DNA from: Bacteroidales bacterium | GTDB lineage: Bacteria > Bacteroidota > Bacteroidia > Bacteroidales > JAFGHD01 | Length of the DNA stretch: 46,109 nt | Direction of reading: 5' to 3' | Assembly: GCA_016939365.1 (NCBI GenBank) | Contig: JAFGHD010000154.1 | Span: 1 to 46,109, forward strand | Shown here: positions 36,190 to 45,052 of the stretch, in pieces | How the letters are laid out: every line of letters begins with the position of its first letter | Numbering within the stretch: the first letter of the stretch is position 1 | The notes under the pieces: generated by a model | Database searches by the model: none | Told to the model about the DNA's origin: nothing | The model's input: only the letters and a program-made list of their open reading frames with translations | Position numbers and translations under genes: made by a program

Positions 36190-36780
36190 ATGTCGACCTG
36201 GCTGGAAGGTAACTGGCTGGAGCTTACGGGCGCAATGCTCGGAGTGGCATATGTCCTGCTGGCGATGCGGCAGAGCATCTGGTGCTGGCCCGTGGGCATC
36301 CTCAACGTGTCGCTCTATATCGGGGTTTTTTTTTCCGCCCGGCTGTTCGGCGACATGGTGCTCCAGGCCTTTTACCTGGTGATGGGCATCTACGGCTGGT
36401 ATCAGTGGAAATACGGGAAATCCAAAGGTCTCGGGGGAAAGGGCCTGCCCATCAGCCGTATCCCGGCGCACCTGGCCGTGACCGCCCTGGTTGCCACCGC
36501 CCTGATGTCCGTGGTCTTTGGTAACATCCTATCGGGCACGGTATCGACCTTGCCTTACTGGGACGGGACGACTACAGCGCTCGGACTGACAGGTACCTGG
36601 ATGACCGCCCGGAAATACCTGGAAAACTGGCTGGTGTGGGTGTTCGCCGACCTGCTTTCCGCAGGGATATATGTGTACAAGGAGCTCTACCCCACCGTTG
36701 GCTTTTATATACTGCTGACCATCGTGGCGGCAATAGCATACAGGCAGTGGAAGAGAGATATGAAACAGCAGGCAGCATGA
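36190..36780 (+). CDS. pnuC: Nicotinamide riboside transporter PnuC
   Basis: A 196-residue inner-membrane protein with about seven hydrophobic segments. The core WPVGILNVSLYIGVFFSARLFGDMVLQAFYLVMGIYGWYQW and the C-terminal WVFADLLSAGIYVYKELYPT are diagnostic of PnuC. It lets nicotinamide riboside (or a related vitamin B3 form) enter by facilitated diffusion; trapping needs phosphorylation. The next gene, overlapping by 4 nt, encodes the matching kinase. ATG 36190 gives normal family length; an upstream ATG at 36154 adds 12 basic residues of doubtful value. Confidence 0.92.
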   Translation: MSTWLEGNWLELTGAMLGVAYVLLAMRQSIWCWPVGILNVSLYIGVFFSARLFGDMVLQAFYLVMGIYGWYQWKYGKSKGLGGKGLPISRIPAHLAVTALVATALMSVVFGNILSGTVSTLPYWDGTTTALGLTGTWMTARKYLENWLVWVFADLLSAGIYVYKELYPTVGFYILLTIVAAIAYRQWKRDMKQQAA

Positions 36781-37310
36781 AGGCGCTCAGGGTATCCGTG
36801 ACAGGTCCCGAATCCACGGGAAAGTCCGAACTTGCGGAACAGCTGGCCGTTCATTATCAAACGGTATGGGTGCCCGAATATGCCCGGGAATACCTGGACG
36901 GCCTCAACCGCCCGTATACCCGGGATGATATCCTGGAGATCGCAAAAGGCCAGCTTCATCGTGAACAGGAACTGCTTCACTCCGCAAACAGGCTGCTGAT
37001 ATGCGATACCGACCTCATCGTCACCAGTATCTGGAGCGGGTTCAAATACGGTTCTGTGGATCCCTGGATCACGGAGCATATCGAAGCCTTCCCCCATGAC
37101 CTTTACCTCCTGATGGACATCGACATTCCCTGGGAGGAGGATCCGCTGCGGGAGTATCCAGGTAAAAGGAAGGAATTGTTCGATCTCTTTTACGGGGAGC
37201 TATCCGGTCTTGGATTCCTTTTCCGGGTGATCTCAGGAACGGGGGATAAACGGTTCCGCAATGCCCTCAGGGCGGTGGAGGAGTTGTTGTACGGCCTGCC
37301 CGGGCGATGA
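36777..37310 (+). CDS. NadR-type nicotinamide riboside kinase
   Basis: A 177-residue P-loop kinase of the NadR C-terminal (AAA_28) type. Walker A is TGPESTGKSE (9-18), followed by VPEYAREYLDGLNRPYTRDDIL and LLICDTDLIVTSIWSGFKYG, which hold substrate-binding residues. It lacks the NMN adenylyltransferase and DNA-binding domains of enterobacterial NadR, so it is a kinase only. It would phosphorylate the nicotinamide riboside brought in by PnuC, trapping it as NMN. The ATGA overlap with pnuC shows coupling. The stop is only 1 nt from the stop of the convergent next gene. Confidence 0.88.
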   Translation: MKALRVSVTGPESTGKSELAEQLAVHYQTVWVPEYAREYLDGLNRPYTRDDILEIAKGQLHREQELLHSANRLLICDTDLIVTSIWSGFKYGSVDPWITEHIEAFPHDLYLLMDIDIPWEEDPLREYPGKRKELFDLFYGELSGLGFLFRVISGTGDKRFRNALRAVEELLYGLPGR

Positions 37311-37311
37311 G

Positions 37312-38892
37312 TCATCCTTCACCACGAAGCACCGCCTCGAGATACCAGCGGGTGATCACCGCGTTGAAATAGTAGTAGCGGTCCATCCGGACACCCCTGG
37401 CTTTCATGTCGCGGATCATCTCCCGGGTGACCTCGCTGTAACAGATCGGGTCGTGCCGGGTAAGCCTGCGGCGGATCATCCCCTGCGGGAACAGTTCCTG
37501 CAGCTTTTTCCTGCGTCGCAATCTCCTCGGATCAGGCAGGGTAAAGGGCCTGTCCTCAGGAAAGACCAGCCCCGCGGGGCCAAAGAAATGGCGGACCAGG
37601 ACATCATCATACAACTTCTTGCCCAGCTTGGCATGGAAGGGCAATACCTTGCAGAATTCGATGAGACCGCGTTCCCAGAAGGGAAGCCGGTGCTCAAAAC
37701 CAAAGAAATTGCAGATGTTGCACGAATTGACGACAAACCGGGCCTGCCGGTGCTCCAGATCCCATTGCTCGAACAGGCTGTGCGGCAGGTATCCCTCATC
37801 CATCGGCAGGCTTTCCCGGATCAGATCCCTGAGCTTGTTTTCGATACTGCGGGAGCTTTCAGTCAGCCGGTAATGTCTGATGAACAGGGCTTCGATCACC
37901 TCCTCTTCCGGAGCGCCCGGTGCCAGCGTCGCGTCCAGGTGGCTTCCGCCGAGGAAATCACCGGAATGGCCGGGGATGATCACCGTGCCGGACGGTAAGA
38001 TCCTCTGCTCCGTCAGGCGCTTCATGGCGAAAAACTCCTGCATGTAGAACATGGAAGCATGGTTGGCCGACCAGGGATAATAGGCCCGGAAGACCGGATC
38101 ATCCGGAAATCCCCCGGTAACCTGTTTGTCATACGGGATGTAATGCCATTCAAATCCCAGATTTTCCGCCACTTTCCGGGAGATTTCCGTGTCATGACTT
38201 CCGCGTCGACCGTAGGTGAAGCAGGTGACCGACCGGAATCCCATTGATTTCAGCGTCAGGGCTGCCAGGCGGGAGTCATACCCTCCGCTCAGCGCCACGG
38301 CCACGGGCCGGTCTTTCAGTCCCGCAAGCGTCCGCTGGAACGCCTCCACCAGTACATCCGCCATGGGTTTCCTGAGCTCTTCGACGGAACCTTCCCGCGT
38401 CTTCCTGACCAGGTAATCCGCATAGGCGCGGGTTTCGGCTCCTTTACCCGTGATCCGGAGGATCATGGCGGTGCCCATCTGCCGGATACCGCTGATGAGC
38501 GTCCTGTTGCCCGTAACATAGGCGCAGTGCCTGAACTCCATACAGGACAGGTCATCCTGCCGGTTCAATCCTGTAAGCCTCATGATGGCGGCCGCATCAT
38601 CCGACAATACAAATGGTGACCGTTCCGTAAAGAAGAGCGGGAACATCCGGATCCTGTCGGTGGCCGCGAGGATGGCGTCATCGAGCCGGATGACGATGCT
38701 GAACAGCCCTCCCGATGTCTTCAGCAGTGTTCCGAAGCCTGCGGCATCCGTCACCTGGCTGAACAGCCCTGCCAGGGCGTCCCCTTCATGGAACCTGCCG
38801 TCGGGTGTGGTCAGGTATCCTTTGACGCTGACTTTTCCCCGGTGATGCCAGGGATAGCCCTTGTCCCGGATGAGTTCAATCCTTGCCTCCAT
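37312..38892 (-). CDS. Asparagine-synthase-like enzyme without glutaminase cysteine
   Basis: A 526-residue protein of the asparagine synthetase B/beta-lactam synthetase family. The C-terminal ATP-pyrophosphatase domain has the PP-loop LSGGYDSRLAA (201-211) and FTYGRRGSHDTEISRKVAENLGF, typical of adenylation of a carboxylate. The N-terminal domain keeps the Ntn-fold sequence SGGLFSIVIRLDDAILAATDRIRMFPLFF but begins with Met-Glu, so the essential Cys2 nucleophile of glutamine hydrolysis is absent. It must use free ammonia or another amine, or join two amino/carboxyl groups. It overlaps the flippase gene by 17 nt and lies in a glycan cluster, so amidation of a sugar acid or similar is plausible (inference). 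ATG 38892 is chosen; an upstream extension to 38988 lies inside the flippase gene. Confidence 0.83.
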   Translation of the reverse strand: MEARIELIRDKGYPWHHRGKVSVKGYLTTPDGRFHEGDALAGLFSQVTDAAGFGTLLKTSGGLFSIVIRLDDAILAATDRIRMFPLFFTERSPFVLSDDAAAIMRLTGLNRQDDLSCMEFRHCAYVTGNRTLISGIRQMGTAMILRITGKGAETRAYADYLVRKTREGSVEELRKPMADVLVEAFQRTLAGLKDRPVAVALSGGYDSRLAALTLKSMGFRSVTCFTYGRRGSHDTEISRKVAENLGFEWHYIPYDKQVTGGFPDDPVFRAYYPWSANHASMFYMQEFFAMKRLTEQRILPSGTVIIPGHSGDFLGGSHLDATLAPGAPEEEVIEALFIRHYRLTESSRSIENKLRDLIRESLPMDEGYLPHSLFEQWDLEHRQARFVVNSCNICNFFGFEHRLPFWERGLIEFCKVLPFHAKLGKKLYDDVLVRHFFGPAGLVFPEDRPFTLPDPRRLRRRKKLQELFPQGMIRRRLTRHDPICYSEVTREMIRDMKARGVRMDRYYYFNAVITRWYLEAVLRGEG

Positions 38893-40165
38893 AGGCCCTC
38901 CCGGAGATTCGGATGAAGTAGAAGAATAGGAATATGTTGAATGCCAGGCCGGTGGCTGAATAGAAGATGATGGACCAGATGATGTCATGATAGTAGTGGT
39001 ATCCGGCGTACAGCGCCAGAGCGCGTACGGCCAGCAGCAGGGCGTCGTACCATACCATCTGCCTTTGCCGGCTCAGCACGGTGACGATGTAGGTGATGGG
39101 AGAATTGAGGAAGGCGATGAACAACCATGGGATCAGAAGGCGGGTGTAATGACCTGCAATGTCCCATTCCGGACCGAAGACCACCCTGAAAATCCACGGG
39201 GCGAACAACGCCATCAAGGCAAACGGGATGATCCCGGTACGGAAGAGCCTCCGGTAGGTCTGCCGGACGAATCCGGCGAGCTCCCGGCGGTTGTTGAACC
39301 TGTCTGCAGCCTCCTTGTAGAACACCTGTCCGGCGGACTGTCCCACGAGCCCCATGGGGGTGGTGATGATCCGGTTGGCCAGCCCGTACTGGCTCATCAG
39401 TGCCGGCCCGTAAAACCCGCTGAGCATGAAGACCGGCAGCTGGTTGGAGAGGTTGTTCAGGGCGTCGATCAGGGTGTTGAGCAGGGGAAGGTTCCGGTAT
39501 TTCACCGCCAGCTGCCATAGTTCTGACAGCTTCGTACTCCCTGCATGCCGCATGATGCCGCGGGCTGAACGACCCATCATGACAACGACCGAGACTGCCT
39601 GCCCGGCGATGAGGCCCCATATCAGCCCTGCGGACCGGAAGTCAAGCCAGCCGGCTCCGAGCTGCACCGCACCGGCCGAAGCGCTCCGGCTGATCTTGCC
39701 GGCCGAGATGTGACGGTACCTGTTCGCCCGGTTCGCCCAATACATAAAGGTCTGGAAGATGCCCGTCAGGAAGCTGCTCAACGGCACCAGCCAGAGCCAG
39801 CCGGCAATACCGGGATGCCCCAGCAGGTGCGCAGCAGGATGACGAAAAAGCGCGATGAGAACCAACAACAACAGGCTGACCACGAAGGCCGTGAGAAAGC
39901 TCAGTACGGCCAGCCTCGCACCCTCCCGGTCATCAGAGGGAAGCACCACGGCCAGCTCATACTCCAGCGTGGAGATGATCGAAAGAACCACCACCAGCGA
40001 GGAGTAGATGAAGAAGATACCAAAGACCTCCTCAGGATAGATCCGCGTCAACAGGGGCATCACCAGGATCGGCACCAGCTGCGCCATGGCCGACCCCGAG
40101 AACAGCGTCAGCCAGTTCTTCGAAAATTCATCCCGGATAACCTTATTTACCAACGGTATCTTCAT
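38876..40165 (-). CDS. Polysaccharide flippase (Wzx-like)
   Basis: A 429-residue integral membrane protein of the MOP/MATE-like exporter superfamily with about 12-14 hydrophobic segments. The start (KNWLTLFSGSAMAQLVPILVMPLLTRIYPEEVFGIF) is the classic Wzx/LPS-biosynthesis flippase entry. It would flip lipid-linked oligosaccharide units of a surface polysaccharide across the inner membrane. Its end overlaps the asparagine-synthase-like gene. It is separated from the GT-C gene by 250 nt that contain a long hairpin. No Wzy polymerase is recognisable in the window; the GT-C protein could partly fill the gap. Confidence 0.88.
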   Translation of the reverse strand: MKIPLVNKVIRDEFSKNWLTLFSGSAMAQLVPILVMPLLTRIYPEEVFGIFFIYSSLVVVLSIISTLEYELAVVLPSDDREGARLAVLSFLTAFVVSLLLLVLIALFRHPAAHLLGHPGIAGWLWLVPLSSFLTGIFQTFMYWANRANRYRHISAGKISRSASAGAVQLGAGWLDFRSAGLIWGLIAGQAVSVVVMMGRSARGIMRHAGSTKLSELWQLAVKYRNLPLLNTLIDALNNLSNQLPVFMLSGFYGPALMSQYGLANRIITTPMGLVGQSAGQVFYKEAADRFNNRRELAGFVRQTYRRLFRTGIIPFALMALFAPWIFRVVFGPEWDIAGHYTRLLIPWLFIAFLNSPITYIVTVLSRQRQMVWYDALLLAVRALALYAGYHYYHDIIWSIIFYSATGLAFNIFLFFYFIRISGRAYGGKD

Positions 40166-40415
40166 TCCTGGTTTTCATCTTACAGGCAGAGCGGGTTACA
40201 CTTAATCAGTATTATGATTTTGATATTCAGGCATATTTCATGAGGAGACCGGAACTTATTCGTCTTCAATTCGAGCCTGCCTGCCGCCCAGTGGCCGTAC
40301 GCTGGGCAGGCAGGCATTCGTGGCATAAATATAATAACCCTCATACCCTGCAGGATTTCATACAGATAGTTGATGACCCACCTGATCAGCCAAATTTACG
40401 CCAAAGAGCCGGAAA
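40166..40415. other. Gene-free gap in the glycan cluster
   Basis: No gene is seen between the GT-C and flippase genes, which share a strand. Its main content is the GC-rich hairpin at 40275-40315. A transcript from the FAD oxidoreductase promoter would have to pass it to reach the flippase gene. Confidence 0.6.
40275..40315. repeat. Long GCCTGCC hairpin
   Basis: Arms GCCTGCCT (40275-40282) plus GCCCAG (40286-40291) pair with CTGGGC (40302-40307) plus AGGCAGGC (40308-40315); the only flaw is a 3-nt bulge (GCC). The loop is 10 nt. The AGGCAGGC word is the same as in the tandem array at 28-82, so both may belong to one repeat family. No T-run follows on either side. Confidence 0.75.
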
Positions 40416-42197
40416 TCATATATCCGGTGCAGTCCGGTACAGCCTGAAATATTTGCTTTCTGTCCCGACTGGCTCCGACATGTCCAGTAGGGTCTGCATG
40501 TATATGAACCGTTCCCTGCTGTATTCCATGGGCTCCAGGGGGCTTTCCGCCATTTCGATGGAGTTGAAACGGTCCACCACCAGGAATATTTCGCGGCGGC
40601 TCATCACCTCGCGGATCATCCGCATCAGATGCTCATCCGCCCCCACATGCTCGTTCCGGATCATCCAGTCCAGCGGGAACGGGTTGCGGCTTTCAAGTGC
40701 CGGGTAGATCATGGCGTTGTTCGGCAGCATCACAAACCGGTTTTTCAGTTCGTAATTGTTCCAGAGCTTCATGAAATCCTCATAATATTCAAAGGTGACG
40801 GGGTTGGTATGGATGTGTCCGAAGGCCGGGATCAGGGTTCCCAGGTCGCAGGTCAGTTCGCGGGAAGGTCTGTCCCGGTAGTTGAACCTTCGTTGCCCGT
40901 AAATGGAAACCGCCACCAGGGCGATGAGCATCAGGGCGACCGCCGGGCGAAACCAGGAGAGGCTGAACATCCCGGGCCAGGATTCATCGAGCAGCAGATA
41001 GATGATATATGCGTTCATCACCGCCAGGATGCCGAAGGTGTAAATGGGAGAGTTGGCGCCCAGCGATATGGATGATGTCCATGCCAGCACGATGCCCGGG
41101 ATGAGGATAACTGCCTCCCGTCTGCCGGTCAGTCCCCTTGCCCATGCAACGGAGAGCAGCGCCGTCAGCGCCCAGAAGAACTCGAAGGGTACCGTCTTGT
41201 AATCCCGGTAAAAGAAAAACACGGACAGCCCGGCGACCAGGACGGCTGTATAAATGACCAGGATGCTTTTCCAGCGGATACCCCGGTCACGGACGATCAC
41301 ATCAATGCCCCTTTTCAGAAATGCGCACAACTTCCTGTAAATCCCGGCCTTCTCAGCGATGACCGCAGCTATCAGCGCGAGGTTGAACGGCATCAGCCAC
41401 GCTTTGATGAATGATTTGACATAGCGCAGGATACCCGTTTCGAACAGCTCGGTGCGTCCGGTCATCTGGCTGATGAACTCATCCAGCGCGCCGTGTATCC
41501 AGAGGTACAGGATATACAAGACCAGCGGCAGGATGCCGGCAACCGGTATCAGGATGGCGGATCCCCGCTTTTTTCTGAAAATGCCCTCCAGGAAGATCCA
41601 TGCCGAAAGGAAGAGCCAAAGAAACAGGAAGTTCTGCTTGCACAGTGCCGCCATGGCTGCCAGCCAGAGCGACGCCGTCAGATGATTGAACCTGCCTCCC
41701 GGAGCCACTCCCGCCATCCCGGCCCGTGCGAAAAGGACGATGCTGCAGACGCTGAAACAGACTCCGTCGATGGTCGTCCATGGGTAGAGATGGAAGGTGT
41801 TCAGATTCAGGATGAATGCCGGGATGCCGGCCGCTGCAAAAAGGAACAGGCGTGATCCTTTGCGCAGGTGTCCGGCGAAGGTACCGGTGATCAGCCAGGC
41901 GAACAGGAATGAGAAGAAGAAAATCTCTGCGGTGACGAACCAGCGGCCGCTGATCGCCAGCGGAAGGGGGGAGAAGAAATGCACAGTATGTATCCAGCCC
42001 GACAGTGCCGGCCGGATCGAGATGAAGTCGCGGTGCGGCACCTCACCGTGCAGCAGCCGCCACGACTGTGCCGGCACCACCCCGTCATCGGTCGGGCTGA
42101 AGCCTTCGTTCTCAGGGAAACGCAACAGGATGAACAGGATGCAAAACAGGGCGGCAACGGCCAGGCCTGTCAGGAGATTCCCGCTATTTGCTCTCAT
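40416..42197 (-). CDS. GT-C-like multi-pass membrane protein
   Basis: A 593-residue membrane protein with about 11-13 hydrophobic segments and a soluble C-terminal region of about 130 residues. After the first membrane helix comes [25 protein letters not shown]; the Asp37-Asp38 pair in the first outer loop is where GT-C glycosyltransferases (PMT/ArnT-like) carry their catalytic acidic residue. It would transfer a sugar from a polyprenyl-phosphate donor on the periplasmic face. I cannot name the donor or acceptor. It overlaps the FAD oxidoreductase gene by 14 nt, so the two are coupled. A Wzy-type polymerase is a less likely alternative. Confidence 0.68.
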   Translation of the reverse strand: MRANSGNLLTGLAVAALFCILFILLRFPENEGFSPTDDGVVPAQSWRLLHGEVPHRDFISIRPALSGWIHTVHFFSPLPLAISGRWFVTAEIFFFSFLFAWLITGTFAGHLRKGSRLFLFAAAGIPAFILNLNTFHLYPWTTIDGVCFSVCSIVLFARAGMAGVAPGGRFNHLTASLWLAAMAALCKQNFLFLWLFLSAWIFLEGIFRKKRGSAILIPVAGILPLVLYILYLWIHGALDEFISQMTGRTELFETGILRYVKSFIKAWLMPFNLALIAAVIAEKAGIYRKLCAFLKRGIDVIVRDRGIRWKSILVIYTAVLVAGLSVFFFYRDYKTVPFEFFWALTALLSVAWARGLTGRREAVILIPGIVLAWTSSISLGANSPIYTFGILAVMNAYIIYLLLDESWPGMFSLSWFRPAVALMLIALVAVSIYGQRRFNYRDRPSRELTCDLGTLIPAFGHIHTNPVTFEYYEDFMKLWNNYELKNRFVMLPNNAMIYPALESRNPFPLDWMIRNEHVGADEHLMRMIREVMSRREIFLVVDRFNSIEMAESPLEPMEYSRERFIYMQTLLDMSEPVGTESKYFRLYRTAPDI

Positions 42198-43767
42198 GGT
42201 ATTCCTGTTCGGTGTTGATGTTCCAGATGCTCTCCTTGTCCACCGTGCCGGCGATGATGTGGTCCACCGCCGTCATGGCCGTGAGCATGGAGTGGTCCTG
42301 GTTGTTGTATTTGTGCATGCCGTTGCGGCCGATGAGGAAGAGGTTTCCGAAGCCGTCCAGGTATTGCCGCACCACGTCGAAGCGGTCGTAGGTGCCGAAG
42401 TAGGCGGGGTAGGTCTTGGGCATGCGGATGACCAGGCCGTCCAGGTAGTCCTCACTGCCGATGAAGCCGATGCGGGCCAGCTCATCCACGGCGAACCGCA
42501 CCAGATCGGCATCCTTCATTCTCCAGACATCATCCCCTTCGTTGCAGAAATACTCCAGTCCGATCCAGACCGTATCCGGGTCGGCCACCATGTAAGGGCT
42601 CCAGTTGTTGAACAGCTGTATCCTGCCGATCTTCACATCCCGTTCCTGGACGTAGATCCAGCAATCCGGGATCAGGCGGCCATCAACGGAGGCCACCCTC
42701 AGCTTTTTCAGAAGCAATCCGACCGTGATGAAGTCGCGGTAGACCAGCCCTTCGGCCACCTCCCTGACCGGGTCGGGCACGGGTGTGTCCATGGCGCGGA
42801 TGAGGTCCCTGACCGGCATGCTGCTGAAGATGTAACCGGCACGGAAGGACAGCTCCTCACCCGTTTCGAGGTGGATGGCTTTGACACCGGTGATGGTGTT
42901 CCCGGAGACCTGCAGGCCAGTCACCCTGTGGCGGCAGAGCACCTCGCCGCCCTGTTCCGTGACCCGGCGGGCGGTCTCCTCCCACATCTGGCCGGGACCG
43001 TACTTCGGGTAGAGGAACTGCTCGATCAGGCTGGTCTCCTTCTCTTTCTGGGAGATGGATTTGTCTTTTTTCAGGATGGACGAGACGGCATTGCCGATCA
43101 CCTTCGAGACCGAGAGCCCCTTGATGCGCTGGGCGCCCCATTCTGACGGTATCTCCCTGCAGGGCACCCCCCAGACCTTCTCGGTGTAGTCGCGGAAGAA
43201 GGTGCGGTAGAGCTCCCCGCCGAAGCGGTTGATCATGAAATCCTCCAGGGATTTTTCCTTCCGGACCGGGAAGAGCTTAACCCACAGGTATCCCGCCACG
43301 ATGCGGATGATCCGGATCAGTCCAAGGTTCCGGATGGTGTTGAGGTTGAGCGTGACCGGGTAATCGAAGAACTTCCGGAGGTAGAGGATGCGTGAGACGC
43401 GTTTACGCAGCAGCATGAGCCGGTCTTCCTGGTCAGGGTCGCCGCCCTCCTGCGGGATGGCCAGTCCGCGTTTCTTCCCCTGGTAGGCGATCTCACCCCC
43501 CGCACCTTCCGGCAGCTTCTGCAGGGGGAGGATATCGAGCCACCACTGCATGACGCGGTCGCTCTTGGAGAAGAAGCGGTGCCCGCCGATATCGATACGG
43601 TTGCCTTTGTGGTTGACGGTGCGGGAAATACCACCCGGTTGTGCATCCTGTTCGAGCACAATGGGCCGGATACCCGCCCTGGTGATCAGCTCATAAGCCG
43701 CCGTGAGCCCCGCCGGCCCCGCCCCGATGATGACCGCAGTCCTTTCCCGCTTTACCGGCTTATTCAT
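42184..43767 (-). CDS. FAD-dependent oxidoreductase (UDP-galactopyranose-mutase/protoporphyrinogen-oxidase-like)
   Basis: A 527-residue flavoprotein. The N-terminal FAD-binding motif is [16 protein letters not shown] (12-27), followed by [14 protein letters not shown] and [14 protein letters not shown], the conserved FAD-clamping region of the amine-oxidase/UGM-like superfamily. The C-terminus has the second FAD motif [20 protein letters not shown], close to the pattern in Glf-like enzymes. In polysaccharide clusters such proteins are thought to act on nucleotide- or lipid-linked sugars; the reaction is not known. ATG 43767 is chosen because family homology and a -7 promoter box (43792-43799) support it over 43803. 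It is first in a four-gene cluster and overlaps the GT-C gene. Confidence 0.82.
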   Translation of the reverse strand: MNKPVKRERTAVIIGAGPAGLTAAYELITRAGIRPIVLEQDAQPGGISRTVNHKGNRIDIGGHRFFSKSDRVMQWWLDILPLQKLPEGAGGEIAYQGKKRGLAIPQEGGDPDQEDRLMLLRKRVSRILYLRKFFDYPVTLNLNTIRNLGLIRIIRIVAGYLWVKLFPVRKEKSLEDFMINRFGGELYRTFFRDYTEKVWGVPCREIPSEWGAQRIKGLSVSKVIGNAVSSILKKDKSISQKEKETSLIEQFLYPKYGPGQMWEETARRVTEQGGEVLCRHRVTGLQVSGNTITGVKAIHLETGEELSFRAGYIFSSMPVRDLIRAMDTPVPDPVREVAEGLVYRDFITVGLLLKKLRVASVDGRLIPDCWIYVQERDVKIGRIQLFNNWSPYMVADPDTVWIGLEYFCNEGDDVWRMKDADLVRFAVDELARIGFIGSEDYLDGLVIRMPKTYPAYFGTYDRFDVVRQYLDGFGNLFLIGRNGMHKYNNQDHSMLTAMTAVDHIIAGTVDKESIWNINTEQEYHESK

Positions 43768-43791
43768 GCCATACTGCTGTCTAATGCCCGA

Positions 43792-43799
43792 CAAAAATA
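43792..43799 (-). promoter_or_regulatory. Promoter -7 element for the glycan cluster
   Basis: Minus-strand TATTTTTG, an exact TAnnTTTG match, 24 nt before the ATG at 43767. No clear -33 element. Confidence 0.5.
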
Positions 43800-43856
43800 A
43801 CATTCACGGGGAATCAGCAGGGGATCAGATACAACATAATGCAGGATCCCTGGCAA

Positions 43857-43875
43857 CCGGATCAGGATCATCCGG
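43857..43875. repeat. Hairpin at the left side of the AT-rich island
   Basis: CCGGAT (43857-43862) and ATCCGG (43870-43875) flank CAGGATC. It lies just before base composition switches to AT-rich near 43895. Confidence 0.35.
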
Positions 43876-43941
43876 CTTGTGTGCAAGGGCTGCGTTTAAG
43901 TCATATTTGTTTGGCCTGACGTTCATTAATATCACTTTTTT

Positions 43942-44157
43942 ATGAGCAAAGTTAATAAACTTTGGGTTGTAATCAAACCCAACAAAAATTCAGAGTTAAT
44001 TGATATTCTGTTTCATGCAGATATGAAAAGGATGCAATTACAGTTCAATGGCGGTTTGACAAGTAAAGAAATAATTGGTATCTTTACAACAAAAAATGAA
44101 GCTGAAAAAGTTGCAAAAATGGCTTTATTAAAAGCAGGAGCAATTACAAAGTTTTAA
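43942..44157 (+). CDS. Small unknown protein upstream of Fic
   Basis: A 71-residue protein that I do not recognise. It has no signal peptide or membrane segment; the predicted order is a strand (KLWVVIKP), a helix, strands and a final helix (TKNEAEKVAKMALLKAG). The codons are AT-rich, unlike the genes to the left, but like the fic gene 39 nt downstream on the same strand. That spacing suggests joint transcription. It could be an antitoxin-like partner, but no known antitoxin motif is seen and the Fic protein already carries its own inhibitory helix. Confidence 0.55.
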   Translation: MSKVNKLWVVIKPNKNSELIDILFHADMKRMQLQFNGGLTSKEIIGIFTTKNEAEKVAKMALLKAGAITKF

Positions 44158-44196
44158 TCATTAGTAGGTATACGACCTGTTTTAAATAATTTTTAT

Positions 44197-44985
44197 ATGG
44201 GAAAACATTTAAAATTAGTTTCGACAGAATATCTACAAGAATATTCAAATAAAGTAAAAATTAACTGGTTGGATGTATTTAATAAATTAAAAGCCAAAAC
44301 TCATTTCACGCTTGAGGATTTTGAATATTATATTATATCATCATCTCTTTATTCTTCAAAAATTGAAGGTAATACACTTGATGCTAATAGCTTTTTTAGA
44401 AATCGCGGAAAGAAAACATCTCCAAAGAAAAAAGAAGTTCAAGAAATTGAAACACTAATGGAAGCATATAAATTTGCATCCGAAAACAAACTAAATCGAA
44501 CAAACTTTTTTAAAACTCATGCTATTTTATCAAAAACATTACTCCCTGCTAAGGAAAGAGGTGTTTTAAGAAAAGAACAAGTTGGAGTAAGGGATTCAAA
44601 AACATTAAAGCCCGTATATTTAGCAGTAGAACCACAATTTTTAAAAGAAGAATTTAGCAAACTATTTGATGATATTGATGAATTATTAAAAAGAGATTTA
44701 AGTCATAAGGAAATCTTTTATTTTGCTTCAATGATTCATATTTGGTTGGCTAAAATACATCCTTTCAGCGATGGTAATGGACGGTCTGCAAGATTATTAG
44801 AAAAATGGTTTTTAGTATCTAAACTTGGAATGTCTGCGTGGTCAATTAACTCCGAAAAGTATTATTGGGATAATCGCCCTGATTATTATCAAAATATTGC
44901 GCTTGGGTATAACTATTATGTTCTTTATTGGAACAGATGTATTCCGTTTTTATTAATGTTGCCAAAAGCTATGCAGTTGTCTTAA
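44197..44985 (+). CDS. Fic family AMP-transferase
   Basis: A 262-residue Fic/DOC-superfamily protein. The catalytic loop HPFSDGNGR (188-196) matches HPFx(D/E)GNGR completely, so it should be active in transferring AMP (or a related group) from a nucleotide to a target hydroxyl. An inhibitory helix motif SSKIEGN (Ser53, Glu57, Gly58) lies N-terminal to the core, the class II arrangement in which Glu57 blocks ATP. The target is unknown. It is strongly AT-rich compared with the rest of the window and follows a small unknown gene, so it is probably horizontally acquired. Roles in stress, defence or toxin-like growth control are all possible. Confidence 0.92.
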   Translation: MGKHLKLVSTEYLQEYSNKVKINWLDVFNKLKAKTHFTLEDFEYYIISSSLYSSKIEGNTLDANSFFRNRGKKTSPKKKEVQEIETLMEAYKFASENKLNRTNFFKTHAILSKTLLPAKERGVLRKEQVGVRDSKTLKPVYLAVEPQFLKEEFSKLFDDIDELLKRDLSHKEIFYFASMIHIWLAKIHPFSDGNGRSARLLEKWFLVSKLGMSAWSINSEKYYWDNRPDYYQNIALGYNYYVLYWNRCIPFLLMLPKAMQLS

Positions 44986-45007
44986 TACGTTTGCCCATAA
45001 CGATATA

Positions 45008-45037
45008 ATGTAAGGCTCGTTTTAATGGGCTTTACAT
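45008..45037. terminator. Hairpin between convergent fic and T9SS genes
   Basis: ATGTAAGGCTC (45008-45018) pairs with GGGCTTTACAT (45027-45037) with two wobble pairs and an 8-nt loop. TAAC (44998-45001) and GTTA (45041-45044) flank it as outer arms. It is a likely bidirectional terminator, though without a T-run; the outline also recalls an integron attC site but the core consensus is not met. Confidence 0.4.
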
Positions 45038-45052
45038 AATGTTAAAAACAGT

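Noticed and set aside
41797-43146. Plus-strand open frame of 449 codons opposite the FAD oxidoreductase and GT-C genes
   Set aside because: It spans the junction of two real genes; the product is a Val/His/Asp-rich shadow.
44998-45044. True integron attC site
   Set aside because: Core boxes do not meet the consensus and there is no integrase; kept only as a low-confidence observation.
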